Positions 1 to 10,448 of a DNA stretch of 64,000 nt are shown piece by piece; the stretch's first letter is position 1, and each line of letters starts with the position of its first letter. The stretch is from Mangifera indica (taxonomy: Eukaryota > Streptophyta > Magnoliopsida > Sapindales > Anacardiaceae). The stretch is taken from NCBI RefSeq assembly GCF_011075055.1, contig NC_058144.1, positions 8,646,138 to 8,710,137 on the forward strand, read 5' to 3'. Below the pieces are notes generated by a model that saw nothing but the letters and a program-made list of their open reading frames with translations, was not told the DNA's origin and searched no databases. The translations under genes were made by a program, and so were the position numbers.

Positions 1-1860
1 AAGTTAATAAAAGGTTGAACGTAATCGGCAACCATATGAAACGAAATATCTAGAAGACTGAACACTTGCGGCTCGACACCGGAAACCAACCGGCTGGCAA
101 TGCCAACTCACGTTATAGTTCGGATCTAATTCATTTCTGCACACCCAAACCACAGTGGTTTTACCGGTGCATGGCACTTATTTCACGGCCAACTTTTCTC
201 TACAGCCTACGACCCACATTAATATCTGACTTAATTATAAGAAGAACTACTGTTTTTATACCCTTTTAAGCTTCATCTTTTAAAATATTTGGGGTAATAA
301 TTATAAAATTTAAATTAAAAAGTCGTCAGCAAGTGAAATGTAGTTTGGTGCAATCTTGATCATAGACATCACATCTAAGATAGTGTAATTTGATGGGTAT
401 TGCACCTAGAATGGTCAGAAGTGATGATATTGCACTTGTCTTAATACTACATTTCTTTTCAATCGGCATTATGCCCTAGTGGTGTAATTTGATAAATTGA
501 ATCGTACAATTTAGATTTGATTGGATTGCACCGTTCAAAATATGATTTTGACTAAATATCACTATTTTAGATGTGATTTAGTGGAGATTGCATTTGATAG
601 CACTATTTCAACCTTTTTGAACTGTGATATGATTTTGACCTATTAATACTTTTGAACTACGAATTTCACTGTTTGCAGCACACATGTATAATACTTTGTC
701 AAGGACTTAATTACTCGGTGCAGTCTATATAATTTGTCTACAGACTATTTAGAGAGCAATTAGATCTCTAAAATTATTAATAACTCAAGGTAAAAAATAT
801 ATAGTATGCCGGATGATACAGTCAATATTTTTACCGCTCTTATTTGTACTGCTTCATGACTTGCAAGATAAATTATCATTTACCTTTCTTTGCTAGTTCT
901 GCATCATTGAAATAGGAATTTGAGAAGCAGTACAAAGGTTGTATAATTAAGACTACATTAAGCGGGTGTGGTTAAAGAGATTAAAGATTAGTTTGATAAT
1001 TTTTTATATTATTTTGTTTGATTTATAAGTAATAAAATATTTTAGTAATATTTTATTATCAATAGTAATATAGTAGTTAATATAAAAATTAATAAGATAA
1101 TTTTAATTTTATTATAACTATATTTTTATTTATTAATTTTTTAGTATAAAAATAATCTTATTTTTAATTAATATAACAAATAATATAAAAAATATTTTAA
1201 AATAATTATATTAAGGAAATTTAAGTAAAATAATATATCGATATTTTTTTATTATTTCTAACTAAATACAATAATGATTTATATCTTTTTAATTTTATCA
1301 AATATAATAATAATTTATATTCAATAATATTCAAAATAATTTATTTTTAAAGTAATATTTTAATTTTGATAATAAAATATTCTTCCTACCAAACAATCCC
1401 CAAAGATAGAAGGTACGAATAAATTAGGGAGATCATCAGCCAAATTAATTCATCATTGAGAGTAATGAAATTAGCCTTTAATTTGAAATGGGTATTACTT
1501 GCAATTCTACCTAATATTTTTTTTGCTGCATGAAGACTCGGAGGGTTTTGCTAGCTATGTAATGCAGGGCCAGCCAACTTTCCAAGCAAACAAGATTACA
1601 GCAGGAAACTTTCACCAGCAACACAAATTGTTTCAGGCAATGTCTGAATATAATAATCAGAAAGCCAATTACCTGGATATATCCTGCAAAACATTATACA
1701 TCTTTGAGCAATTTAGAATATCAAATATCTCTCTAAAGCGTAATTATCAATCTACTAATATGAATTCAATTACAATTATTAGTGTCGCTAATAACAAAAA
1801 ATGTAGTGTCATTTGTAGAACAATTGGGTTGTTTAATTAGCATAAGTATGCTAGAAATTA
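1..1860. repeat. Start of type-1 duplicated unit (copy 1), no gene
   Basis: This AT-rich stretch carries no convincing gene. Its first 300 bases recur, diverged, near 8,670-8,900 and 12,090-12,300; recognisable shared words are AACCATATGAAAC, GAAACCAACCGG and GGCAATG(C/T)CAACT. The part near 1,490-1,560 matches about 12,835-12,905. An open frame at 1,499-1,840 is not kept in the related copy, so I do not call it coding. A Tourist-like element at about 963-1,400 interrupts the unit. Confidence 0.65.
963..1400. mobile_element. Tourist/PIF-like MITE (degenerate copy)
   Basis: The left end GGGTGTGGTTAAAG pairs with a right end that reads CTTTGGGGATTGTTTGGTAG on the other strand. The interior is very AT-rich with repeated AATAATTTATAT words. 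It resembles the better-preserved element at 30,510-30,990, including the internal phrase about GTAATAAAATATT. A clear target-site duplication is not visible here, so the boundaries are approximate. Confidence 0.5.
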
Positions 1861-1873
1861 AAGCTCACTGGGA

Positions 1874-2040
1874 AAGAAGAGAAGACTAGCATGAGAAAGA
1901 AGAGCCTGTCAGATTAGCCAAGGAGACTGCCTGAAGACAAAACAAAGGCTTTATGACAGGCATCGAACCTCTTGCGAGGTGCAGGCAAGTCATCCTTGGC
2001 TATGAAACAACACTTTTCCCTTCATGAAAGATCTCTCTCC
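1874..2040 (-). ncRNA. MIR169: MIR169 precursor 1 (pair 1, downstream hairpin)
   Basis: Read on the minus strand, the 5' arm at 2002-1982 is a 21-nt miR169 beginning TAGCCAAGGATGACTTGCC and ending TG, the form I recognise from Arabidopsis miR169h-n. The 3' arm at 1933-1911 gives the usual star sequence GGCAGTCTCCTTGGCTA. The arms are separated by a loop of about 50 nt. The lower stem extends outwards through the CATGA/TCATG blocks, so the foldback is about 165 nt. The family directs cleavage of NF-YA (CCAAT-binding subunit) mRNAs. It is the second hairpin of a minus-strand pair, about 260 nt from its partner. A folding run and small-RNA reads would settle processing. Confidence 0.9.
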
Positions 2041-2136
2041 TTATAAATCGCACTCCAATGCCAAAGCAAAGGCGCACAAATTATCCTAATGCGCACTATG
2101 AATTGAAACCACTTTGAAGATATTTAAATAGTTTGT

Positions 2137-2320
2137 GAAGAAGAGAAGGTCTAGCATGACAGAAGAGAGCCAGTCAAGTTAGCCAAGGAGACTGCCTGGC
2201 ACTCAACAAAGGGTTTCCAATATTTCGTTTGACGTTATTTTGAAACCACTTTGGAGTATCAGGCAAGTCATCCTTGGCTACCAAACTACACTCTCATCTT
2301 CATGCTAGACCTCTCTTCCT
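2137..2320 (-). ncRNA. MIR169: MIR169 precursor 2 (pair 1, promoter-proximal hairpin)
   Basis: The mature arm at 2280-2260 (minus) is the same 21-nt miR169 as precursor 1, followed by a loop of about 60 nt and a star arm at 2198-2180. The lower stem is nearly perfect: GAAGAGAAGGTCTAGCATGA on one side pairs with TCATGCTAGACCTCTCTTC on the other. It is closest to the TATA-like box at 2385-2398 and so would come first in the transcript. Confidence 0.92.
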
Positions 2321-2384
2321 ACAGCTCTTATAATTAGCCTGGAATTCATGCACCCTATGGGATACCAGTGCCGTGTTTTCAAGG

Positions 2385-2398
2385 GTCTATTTGTAGCC
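2385..2398 (-). promoter_or_regulatory. TATA-like box of MIR169 pair 1
   Basis: On the minus strand this reads GGCTACAAATAGAC. It lies about 105 bases upstream of mature arm 2 and at the same place as clearer TATA boxes in the other four pairs, such as GGGCTATAAATAGA at pair 2. This copy has a TATA-to-TACA change and may be weaker. An upstream palindromic block GGAATATATTCTCT (2,493-2,506) and the element GACCCTATGCATGGAAGCAA (from 2,534) are shared by the pairs. Confidence 0.6.
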
Positions 2399-3560
2399 AA
2401 TCAAAGTATGAAGATTAGATTCCGATGGCCATTTTTATACATATTTTTCTTAACATACTTACCAAGTGCACGCATCTTTAAACAAAATGTAACGGAATAT
2501 ATTCTCTAATATATACCTCATGGCAGAGAGTCAGACCCTATGCATGGAAGCAATATGCTTCGTCCCATCTGTAAAGACATAGTTTTAGGAAAGCCATGTT
2601 TGAAAATTTCTTCACGTGAGGGAATTTTAATTATAATTTTGATTTAATAAAACTTAATAATCGAGTAATCTAATTATAATTTATAAAAGAGTTTAAGTCA
2701 CCATTAAAAATAAACCTAATACACCTTACAAATTTGGGTAAATAATTTATTGTGAGTTTTTTATTACTAAATATTTGATAAGAGAGTCCAATATTTTTTT
2801 ATAGATTTCTTAGGTCCTGTTGAAATCTTAACACATTATAAAAAAAGTTTTAAAAATAGAAAATCAGTTGTTACATACATATAATTTTTAGTGATTCTGA
2901 AAGCCATGACAAATTAAGAGGTATGACTCACACAAATTTTTTTATATACCTAATTTTGATTTTATATTTAGATTAAGCTTATAATTCGGTATTTCATATG
3001 TTATGCAAAGTTATGGTTGATAAAAATTAAATTTAACAAGCCATAGACCATGATTATTCATGTCACGATATCGGATCTCTTCAAGTATATATGGACTTTT
3101 CTTCTCTGAACATGCCTTATTCTCTTTATGGAAATTTGCCGACTTTAATACACCATTTGACATTAGAAATTTATTACTTCACGAAGAAGGAAGGATCGAA
3201 GAACAATATCTAGAAAAGAAAAAGTGTGTTTTATTTAATGGGTTATGAATTGTCCTGCCTTGCATATTGGCAAATCTTTCAGTGGCTACATAGCCATTAA
3301 TTTGTCTGACTGTGCTCACTTTTTTTCTATCGTTCTCTTCTCTGGCATACGATTCAAATTCGACAACCTCAATGTCCATTAATAATTTCCCTTTTGATTA
3401 TTTAATGCTAGTTTTTATTACCATGTCCTCTTCAATTAAAATTATTAAACTGTTCAGTTATATTATTAGGAGCAAGTGTGTGAACAAAAGCCTTATAACC
3501 AGAAACACTAGTAAAAGGTTCTTTGAAAGCTTTGCATTGAGATATTATAAATCCATTAAT
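2399..3560. repeat. Promoter flank and 3' part of type-1 unit, copy 1
   Basis: The sequence upstream (minus sense) of pair 1 is duplicated at about 9,690-10,448 and 13,480-14,416. The block from about 3,056 (ATTCATGTCA) to 3,560 is the clearest, with shared phrases such as GGACTTTTCTTCTCTGAACA and GGAGCAAGAGTTTGCACAAA. Open frames here (about 3,060-3,640) are broken or shifted in the other copies, so I see no gene. Confidence 0.6.
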
Positions 3561-4018
3561 TTATATTTAATATTAATAATTTGCATTTATGATACCATAA
3601 CAAAAAGTAAGGAAAATTTACTTTTTTTTTTCTTGGCTTATTAAATAAATGATGTGTGTGGAATATATATTTTGGTTGTTCCTCTTGCAATACACCATTT
3701 GTTATTAAAGTTTTTCTTATTGAACCTTTATTAATCACTCACCAGTAAATTAAACTGACTATGATACTTGCTTGGTTGCTCTTGCTGGATAAATTTTTCA
3801 TCCACTTCTTCATTCCTGTCCCATTATCTTTCCACTTTTTATAAGAGAATCCTCTTTTTGTTAAGATTAAAAAGGGTCAAAAAAACCTAAATTTAGATTG
3901 AAATTATCATCTCTAATAAGTGGTATGAAGTATAAACATATTGGTGAATAAATTTTGGTGGACTGTGGGCAAGCCACATATGAGGTACGTGGTAAACTAC
4001 ATACGGGCCAAAACTCTA

Positions 4019-4116
4019 TATAAGAAAAACATAGTAACCGCAGAAGGAACAAAATCAAAATTTTACATGACATGAAATAATATATTATAACCAATATGTT
4101 TTCCCATATTTTAACA
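4019..4116 (-). mobile_element. Copia LTR fragment (copy 1)
   Basis: About 100 bases match 14,581-14,675 and 15,769-15,875. Shared features are AACATA(G/A)TAACC, ATAATATATTATAACC and a terminal TTAACA, which read from the minus strand starts TGTTA, as expected for an LTR 5' end. It follows the RNase H remnant on the minus strand in the order pol then 3' LTR. Only an LTR edge is recognisable. Confidence 0.5.
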
Positions 4117-4179
4117 TTCCGTCAAAGCCAAATAGGAGAAAAGTTTGGTAATTTTAGTTTGTAATATAAATCATAAAAT

Positions 4180-4500
4180 TGTCTTGAAGGTTGAGTTTTT
4201 ATGAAAACATTAGTTATTCAATTATTAAAGAGTATTAAAATGAGATGTAAAGGGTCATTGACAAAATGATAATAAATAAAGTGATAATCAATTTTAATAA
4301 ATTTAATGTGCTCAGAAAAAAATATTATTATAAACAATTTAAATGATACTTTGATTATCATAATAAATATTTGCAATAATAAATAGAGAGATTATGGTAT
4401 TTTGCAATAACAATTGTAGCTTGAGAGTTCAAAATAGTGTCTTATATTCTGCTTTTGTATTCGAAGAGAAATTATTGTCGACTCCTTACTCGTCTTCAAG
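4180..4500 (-). mobile_element. Ty1/Copia RNase H fragment (copy 1)
   Basis: The minus strand carries a badly decayed version of the Copia RNase H C-terminal region seen intact enough to read at 14,740-15,290. The two can be aligned base by base over the part that encodes the KYIKIDCHFV-like stretch. Stops and frameshifts are many, so it is a dead fragment. It lies between MIR169 pairs 1 and 2, at the same relative place as copy 2 lies between pairs 4 and 5. Confidence 0.6.
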
Positions 4501-4596
4501 AAATAATTTTGCAGCTTATAGACAGGGATGATTAATCCCTCGCCAGATCAAGATGCGATGGTATCTACTATGTATGCACAAACAAGACCTTATTGG

Positions 4597-4790
4597 GGAA
4601 GAAGAAAAGGGCTAGCATGAAAGAGAAGAGCCTGTCAGCTTAGCCAAGGAGACTGCCTCAGAACCGAACAAAGGGTTCTAATTAATGATCCTTAAGTAAT
4701 TTCCATAACAATTGGTACCTTTTGCAAAGCGCAGGCAAGTCATCCTTGGCTGCCAAACTGAACTCTTACCTTTATGTAAGACCTCTCTCC
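4597..4790 (-). ncRNA. MIR169: MIR169 precursor 3 (pair 2, downstream hairpin)
   Basis: The 5' arm on the minus strand at 4752-4732 reads CAGCCAAGGATGACTTGCCT then G. It has the miR169 core but a 5' C in place of U, as in the miR169b/c class. The star arm is at 4658-4641. The loop is about 75 nt, longer than in type-1 copies. The lower stem AAGGGCTAGCATGAAAGAG pairs with the region CTTTATGTAAGACCTCTCTCC. A 5' C would not favour AGO1 loading, so output from this copy may differ. Confidence 0.88.
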
Positions 4791-4905
4791 TAAAATTCAT
4801 GCTCCATTTCGATAGAAATTAAGCACCATGTGTGCATTCGCCTGATTAATTATAATTAACTGCAATGAAATTGCTTTTAAGATATCAGTCTGAGATAACC
4901 GAAGG

Positions 4906-5086
4906 TGAAGAAGAGAAGGTCTAACATGAGAGAAAAGAGCCTGTCAAGTTAGCCAATGAACGACTTGCCTGCTGCCATGTCAAGGGTTTCAGATTCAATC
5001 AAGATTTTGAAACCACTTTGAAGGATCGGGCAAGTCATTCTTGGCTACCAAACTAAGCTCTTATCTTCATGCTAGATCTCTCTTCC
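4906..5086 (-). ncRNA. MIR169: MIR169 precursor 4 (pair 2, promoter-proximal, variant arms)
   Basis: The minus-strand 5' arm at 5047-5027 reads TAGCCAAGAATGACTTGCCC then G, with two changes from the common form. The opposite arm, read on the plus strand at 4950-4971, is TAGCCAATGAACGACTTGCC then TG, which is itself miR169-like rather than a star with two deleted bases. Both arms of this near-palindrome could therefore give a miR169-like small RNA depending on the transcribed strand. The lower stem is well paired (GAAGAGAAGGTCTAACATGA against TCATGCTAGATCTCTCTTC). Confidence 0.85.
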
Positions 5087-5136
5087 TCTAATTAATGCAC
5101 CCAAGGGATCAATGCCAACACCATGTTTGCAGAGTG

Positions 5137-5150
5137 TCTATTTATAGCCC
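5137..5150 (-). promoter_or_regulatory. TATA box of MIR169 pair 2
   Basis: Minus-strand GGGCTATAAATAGA is a consensus plant TATA box about 90 bases upstream of mature arm 4. Farther upstream are the shared block GGAATTTATTCTTT (from 5,227) and GACCCATGCATGCAATATT (5,255-5,273), which contains a GCATGCAT-type RY palindrome. Confidence 0.7.
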
Positions 5151-5289
5151 ATGAAATAATAAAAAAGATGATATTCAGATCACAGCATATATGTTAGATG
5201 TCAAAGATCATTCAACTCAATGTAAAGGAATTTATTCTTTTAATTAGTTGCATTGACCCATGCATGCAATATTTTGGTAATTTGCTTCT

Positions 5290-6090
5290 AATTCCTCTAT
5301 CCCATTTGTGGAGATAGAACTTCCATTGAGAAAGAAAGCTCTCGAAGGTTATGATTTGTCAAATTAGTTGACTTATACTGCAAACCAGCCTCATGAACAA
5401 GGCAATTTGCGTCTGACTTTTAGCATCTCCAAACAGAATGCAAAGGCTGTAAGATCAATCCAAGATACATACATATGCCTTACTAGATGAGATTCACTTT
5501 CATTTATGCGGGCATGTGCTTGCATATATATATATATACACACACACACACTCATAATCTTTCTCTCCATAACAAACTGATCTGATTCTTAGGTTTTATA
5601 TATCTAATTTTATGATTTTGAATTGATAAAAAAAATAAATAATTATATCATCTAATCACTTTCTGATACTTCAATTATAAATAACAAAATATTTGTTCCC
5701 ATAATTTTATTAGTAATAAAAAAAAGGTTCCAGTCATGAATATGAGATATGATGATGTTTATCTTCTATTGGGTGCTTTATATCCTCATCAGTACCGTAT
5801 GGGCTTCCCTTACATTCTTTAATTTCTAGCAAGTGAATCCTCTCTGACCATTTCAAATCCTTTGACATTCACATGATTTTGACCTGACAACAAAAATTGG
5901 AAGAACGATATCAAGAAAAGAAAAGTCCACGTATATTTGTCAAGAAAAGAAAAGATCAACTTATTTCCCATAATAAATTATGGGTAAGGTTTCACGTCAA
6001 GAGAGAATACACTTGGCTATCTAATATTACACTCTAACATTGAGTTCATGAAAGCGATCTTTAAGAACTTTACGATGCCACTCGGAAAGA
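5290..6090. repeat. Type-2 unit flank, copy 1
   Basis: No gene is seen. From about 5,740 to 6,090 the sequence matches about 17,970-18,437 (shared GGGTGCTTTATA, CCGT(A/G)TGGGCTTCCCT, TTTAATTTCTAGC and TTTACGATGCCACTCGGAAA). The match stops at about 6,090, where the inverted BBX fragment begins. A TA/CA microsatellite lies at about 5,527-5,550. Confidence 0.65.
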
Positions 6091-6091
6091 A

Positions 6092-6560
6092 ACTTGGTGA
6101 TCACACAACAAACAGAGCTTGGCCCAGGCGGCCCTGCAGTACAAATGCAGGTTTAGTGTTACAAAATTCGCACAACACCATGATCAAACTCGCCAATTCT
6201 GATTAAAAAACTGTAATCCCTTACAATCAACAACGTAAAAACTCAATAGTATTAAGCTTCAAAGAACGTGAAACACATTCAAAGTCTTGGATAATACAAT
6301 CTGAAAATAAGATCAGGAAGCCATTATGTAGTAGTGAGAAAATGATTATTAAATGAAAAAAACGTTTTAGGAAAAAATCTGGTACCTCACTAGAGCATCT
6401 CGCTGATAAAGCATGGATTGAGTCGACATGTGCTATAGATTTGGCTCGAGAGTAAAGCTGAGCTGGCAAAAAATTGCACGTGCGTTTTTCGTTGCTAAAT
6501 AATTGGGCTTCAAGACTGACTTTTCTCCTTGGTCAAGAGCTCGACACTGATTGATTTAGT
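6092..6560 (-). pseudogene. Truncated inverted copy of BBX (COL14/15-like) promoter and 5' end
   Basis: Read on the minus strand, this matches the plus-strand BBX region from about 20,545 to 21,043: promoter, 5' UTR and the start of B-box 1. The ATG is at 6181-6179 and the first dozen codons ([13 protein letters not shown]) are identical. A 2-base deletion then shifts the frame and leads to an early stop, and homology ends after the first zinc-ligand block. Promoter identity is high, including the blocks around AATTATTTAGCAACGAA and GCGAGATGCTCTAGT. It is a non-functional fragment, orientation-inverted relative to the parent gene. Confidence 0.88.
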
Positions 6561-6889
6561 GTTAATTTGTTACATTATTGGATCCAATTTGAAGAGCTGG
6601 TAGTGTAAATTAAATTAAATTATAGTATCATACAATTATTAACAAATTTTAGAGAAATTGGTTAGATTTTTAGAATGCTATTGATATATTTTTCAAAGCC
6701 ATTTAGATCATGCTTGTTTTTAGCATTTATGAGTAGTATAAATCACTATTTCCCACTCTCTACAACATGTCCTAAGAATCTGTCTCGTTTAAGGATTTTG
6801 CACTCAACAGCCATGAGAAGAAAAGTCTAAGTCAAAACTAAGTTCACAAAATTGTTCAACAAAACTAAGATTCAAGGTTAACTTGGGTG

Positions 6890-8040
6890 CTAAAAATGTA
6901 TTTGGGAGAGTGTGAGATGAGACGTGGAAACAAGATTAATATGATTATCATGCATGTGAGAGCCATCAACAGTATGAATTATTGGAGTCATGGGGTTTAT
7001 AAATGTAGAGGAAATGAGAGAAGAGTCGGAGGTCATATGATATCTTGAGGCAAAAAGCCAAGAGGATGTACATGGGGTTATGGATAAAGCAATGGAGGAT
7101 GAAAAATTAGAAAAGATAACCAATTTCAGAACAGATTCTAGGTCACTCATGGTGAATGTGGGTTGAGGAGGAGATGACTCAATTTGTCCTTATAGTGAAT
7201 GGGATATGATCTAGTTTGTCCTCCCTTGGATTTAAGAGGTCTCATGGAGCAATTTTCTATATTATGCCCACATTGATGACACTAACAACACTCAATGGTA
7301 GGACATTTAGAGAGAATATGGCTAGTCTTGTGAAAATATTTGCAAACCTTTTTATTAGAGTAGGATTGTGGAACACAAGAGTTGACTAGAGCATTGGAGT
7401 AGGCAACCAAAACAACATTTGAGGAACGAGACTTTGTAAGTCCCAAATGTGTCTCTTCAAAAATAAGTTCAACAATGACACTAAGAGGGTTTCTATGAAA
7501 CAATGATACTTAAAAAAATTCAAAATAAAAATTGAGAGTCATAAAGAATTAAATGTGACGTATCTGATCCTCATTAACTTTTGTCTGAGTAAGTTGTATC
7601 AAGGGGTTGTATTTGTGCCAAAAAATTATCTTGCCTCTTGTTTCAGATTATGTTATATCTATTAGTCAAAAACTACCATATACCTTTGACAGTCTTAAAT
7701 TGCTCAAATTGGATATGCATGAAAGAAATGAATGTATTGCAAATGTAGGTAATGACTTGATAATTTTTACTTTCCCATTCATCAAGGCAATCAAGGTACT
7801 TGTCTTCATTCTCATCAATTTGTTGGACAGGTTTGGAAGCCAAAGATGATGTTCAATAAGAAAGCTTTGCATACATTGAGCCCATAGATGGTAATTGGTC
7901 TCATATAAGATTATTCAAATGAAGTAAAAAACTTCGGTCTTATCCATTTTGAAAATGGAGAGAGATTCTAACAAAATTGAGTTGTTTGGATGGATAGCTG
8001 TTGATATTAAAAATATAATGGAAACAAATTATACCGATTG
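6890..8040 (-). mobile_element. Ty1/Copia gag-protease fragment (copy 1)
   Basis: Minus-strand translation gives, in order, a decayed gag N-terminus (about 7,870-8,010), gag core (7,600-7,870), a degenerate zinc knuckle (about 7,285-7,500) and the protease entry region (6,890-7,150). The protease part shows WLF..YHMTSDSSL and IHTVDGSHM, typical of Copia. The catalytic DSG triplet is missing: WLF runs straight into ASRYHMT. Several frameshifts break it. It precedes MIR169 pair 3, and a shorter related copy precedes pair 4. Confidence 0.8.
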
Positions 8041-9165
8041 ATTACTAAAATCATGATTGATGTTATTATGCTAACAAAGACATTAAGTAAGAAGATATAA
8101 TATGCCTTGCTTTGGCAGTGTGCATGTTAATAGATTGGGAAGTTTGAATATTACTAGCTTATAATGTCGAATTACATCCTCGAAACTACTCACAAAATGC
8201 GATAACAGTCAAATTGGTAATTATTCCCAAAGAGATCACCAAATTATATATATTGTTCTTGTTAGTAAACTGTATATAGGCTAACAAATTAAAGATGAAT
8301 TTAGTTGCATTAGTAGTAAGTAGGTCTAGATATAGGGAAACACAAATTTGCCAACTGCGCAAGCCATTTAACCACTGAGCCTAGGGTTCATGCCCTGATG
8401 CTTATCTTCTTTTCTGTACATATCTGCATGCATGCATGTATGGGATCTAATAATTCTCTTCTCCCTTTCCTTTTCTTATCATAGCAAATTCTCTAATCTT
8501 TCCAACGAATCCTGTCATTTTGTAATTTCGACCTTACATGAAAGTCACATTAATATTTACATAAGAGTATTATTATAATTTATAAGCACTTCTTTAATTT
8601 GTCAGAAAACAAAAAAAAAAAAAAAGATAAATATAACATATAAATTTCAACTTCTTCAGAAAAGTTGTTGATTAAAAATTTTACGTAATCGGTAACTATA
8701 TGAAACAAAAAATCTAAAAAATTGAACACTTGATGGTAGACATCAGAAACCAACCGGCCGGCAATGTCAACTTACGTTATAAGAATATGTTACCTCCAAA
8801 TTGATCGTTTTGGCTATAATTCATTTGTCCACACTGAAGCCACGGTGGTTTTGCCTGTGCATTATAGGAAGAACTACTGTTTTTACACCCTTTTAAGCTT
8901 TATCTTTTGGATTCTGTCAGTGACATTCATTGCTTGACGTTGATTACCTGGATAATATTTTCTGAAGTTGAATTATTAGTTCCCCCTAAATTTTTATTAA
9001 AAGTTTTTTCACACTAGTTTAAAATATTTGGGGTAACAATTATAAAAAATAAATTTAAAAATTAGAAAAAGTTGTCGATGAAATATAATTAGGTGCAATC
9101 CGAACCATATCACACTCAAGTTAGTGTAATTGATCGAAATTGTATCTGGAATGATGAGATATGAC
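8041..9165. repeat. Copia flank and start of type-1 unit, copy 2
   Basis: No gene is seen. The part at 8,090-8,460 matches 11,625-11,890 (for example AACCACTGAGCCTAGGGTTC). From about 8,660 it matches the starts of the units at 1 and 12,085. The block containing AACCACTGAGCC, read on the minus strand as GGCTCAGTGGTTA, resembles a tRNA A box, but no B box follows, so I do not call a SINE. Confidence 0.6.
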
Positions 9166-9169
9166 CATA

Positions 9170-9332
9170 AGAGAAGACTAGCATGAGAAAGAAGAGCCAG
9201 TCAGAATAGCCAAGGAGACTTCCTGAAGCCCAGACAAAGGCTTCATGACATGAATCGAACCTCTTGCGAGGTGCAGGCAAGTCATCCTTGGCTACCAAAC
9301 AACACTGTTCCCATCATGTAAGATCTCTCTCC
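9170..9332 (-). ncRNA. MIR169: MIR169 precursor 5 (pair 3, downstream hairpin)
   Basis: The mature arm at 9294-9274 (minus) is the common miR169 beginning TAGCCAAGGATGACTTGCC and ending TG. The star arm at 9225-9207 has a G-to-T change (GACTTCCTG on the plus strand) that opens one base pair near the end of the duplex. Lower-stem blocks CTAGCATGAGAAAGAAGAG and CATCATGTAAGATCTCTC are kept. It is otherwise close to precursors 1 and 7. Confidence 0.88.
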
Positions 9333-9430
9333 TTATAATTCACTCTCCAATGCCAGAGCAAAGGCGCACATATTCTCCTAATTTGCACCATCGATTGAGA
9401 CCACTTTGAAGATAATTAAATAGTTTGTGA

Positions 9431-9612
9431 AGAAGAGAAGGTCTGGCATAACAGAAAAGAGCCTGTCAAGTTAGCCAAGGAGACTGCCTGGTACTCAACA
9501 AACGGTTTTCAATATTTCATTTGACATTAGTTTGAACCCACTTTGAAGGATCAGGCAAGTCATCCTTGGCTACCAAACTACACTCTAATCTTCATGTTAG
9601 ACCTCTCTTCCT
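9431..9612 (-). ncRNA. MIR169: MIR169 precursor 6 (pair 3, promoter-proximal hairpin)
   Basis: The mature arm at 9572-9552 (minus) is the common 21-nt miR169, and the star arm is at 9490-9472. The lower stem AAGAGAAGGTCTGGCAT pairs with TCATGTTAGACCTCTCTTC with a few mismatches. It is a close relative of precursors 2 and 8. Confidence 0.9.
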
Positions 9613-9677
9613 ACAGCTCTTATAATTAACCTGGAATTCATGCACCCAATGGGATGCCAATGCCGTGTTTTCAACGG

Positions 9678-9690
9678 TCTATTCATAGCC
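9678..9690 (-). promoter_or_regulatory. TATA-like box of MIR169 pair 3
   Basis: Minus-strand GGCTATGAATAGA sits where the other pairs have CTATAAATAG and carries one change in the TATA core. Upstream are GGAATATATTCTTC (from 9,785) and GACCCTATGCATGGAAGCAA (from 9,827), nearly identical to pair 1. Confidence 0.58.
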
Positions 9691-10448
9691 TATCAAAGTC
9701 TAAAGATTAGATTCGGATGGCCACGTTTCCATATATTTTTCTTAACATTATTACCAAGTGCACGCATCTTTAACAAAATTTAATGGAATATATTCTTCAA
9801 TGTATAGTTCGTGGCAAAGAGTCAGAGACCCTATGCATGGAAGCAATATACCTCGTCCCATCTTCAAAGACATAGGGCCGAAACAACCCTATTAGATAGG
9901 TAAAATCCCAAATGCAATAGTTGACTCTGTAATCATTGTACAATATTCTTAGAGAAAATTTAAATTTATACCCTCTTATACATAAAATCTTCTCTATTAC
10001 CACTCAAATTATGCAGCCATCATTATTCATGTCAAGATATCCCTTTATGGTCTCTTCAAGTTGGACTTTTCTTCTCTGAACATGACTTTTTTCTTTTCAA
10101 GGAAATTCTCTGACTTTTATACATCCTTTGACTTTAGAAATTTTTTACTTCGCGAAGAAAAAGTGTGTTTGATTGTTGTACTGGCATATTGGCAAATCTT
10201 TCAGTGGCCACATAACCATCTGTCTCACTAAGCTCACTTTTTCTATCGTTTTCTTCTCAGGCATACGATTCAAATTCGACAACTTCAATACCCATTAATA
10301 ATTTCCCTTTTCACAACAATTCTTGGGAAATTTTGATTATTTAACGCTAGTTTTAATTACCATGTCATCTTCAATTAAAAGTTATTAAACTGTACAGATA
10401 TATTATTAGGAGCAAGAGTTTGCACAAAAGTCTTTCAACCAGAAACAC

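Noticed and set aside
1499..1840. A 113-codon plus-strand open frame near MIR169 pair 1
   Set aside because: The duplicated copy near 12,850 does not keep the frame, there is no family signature, and composition matches the non-coding surroundings.
3060..3644. Overlapping open frames in the type-1 unit (also at 13,899-14,322)
   Set aside because: Equivalent positions in the three copies carry different stops and indels, so selection on a protein is not visible.
8340..8400. tRNA A-box-like GGCTCAGTGGTTA on the minus strand, also at about 11,800-11,840, suggesting a tRNA gene or SINE
   Set aside because: No B box, acceptor stem or poly-A/T tail could be found at the right distance.
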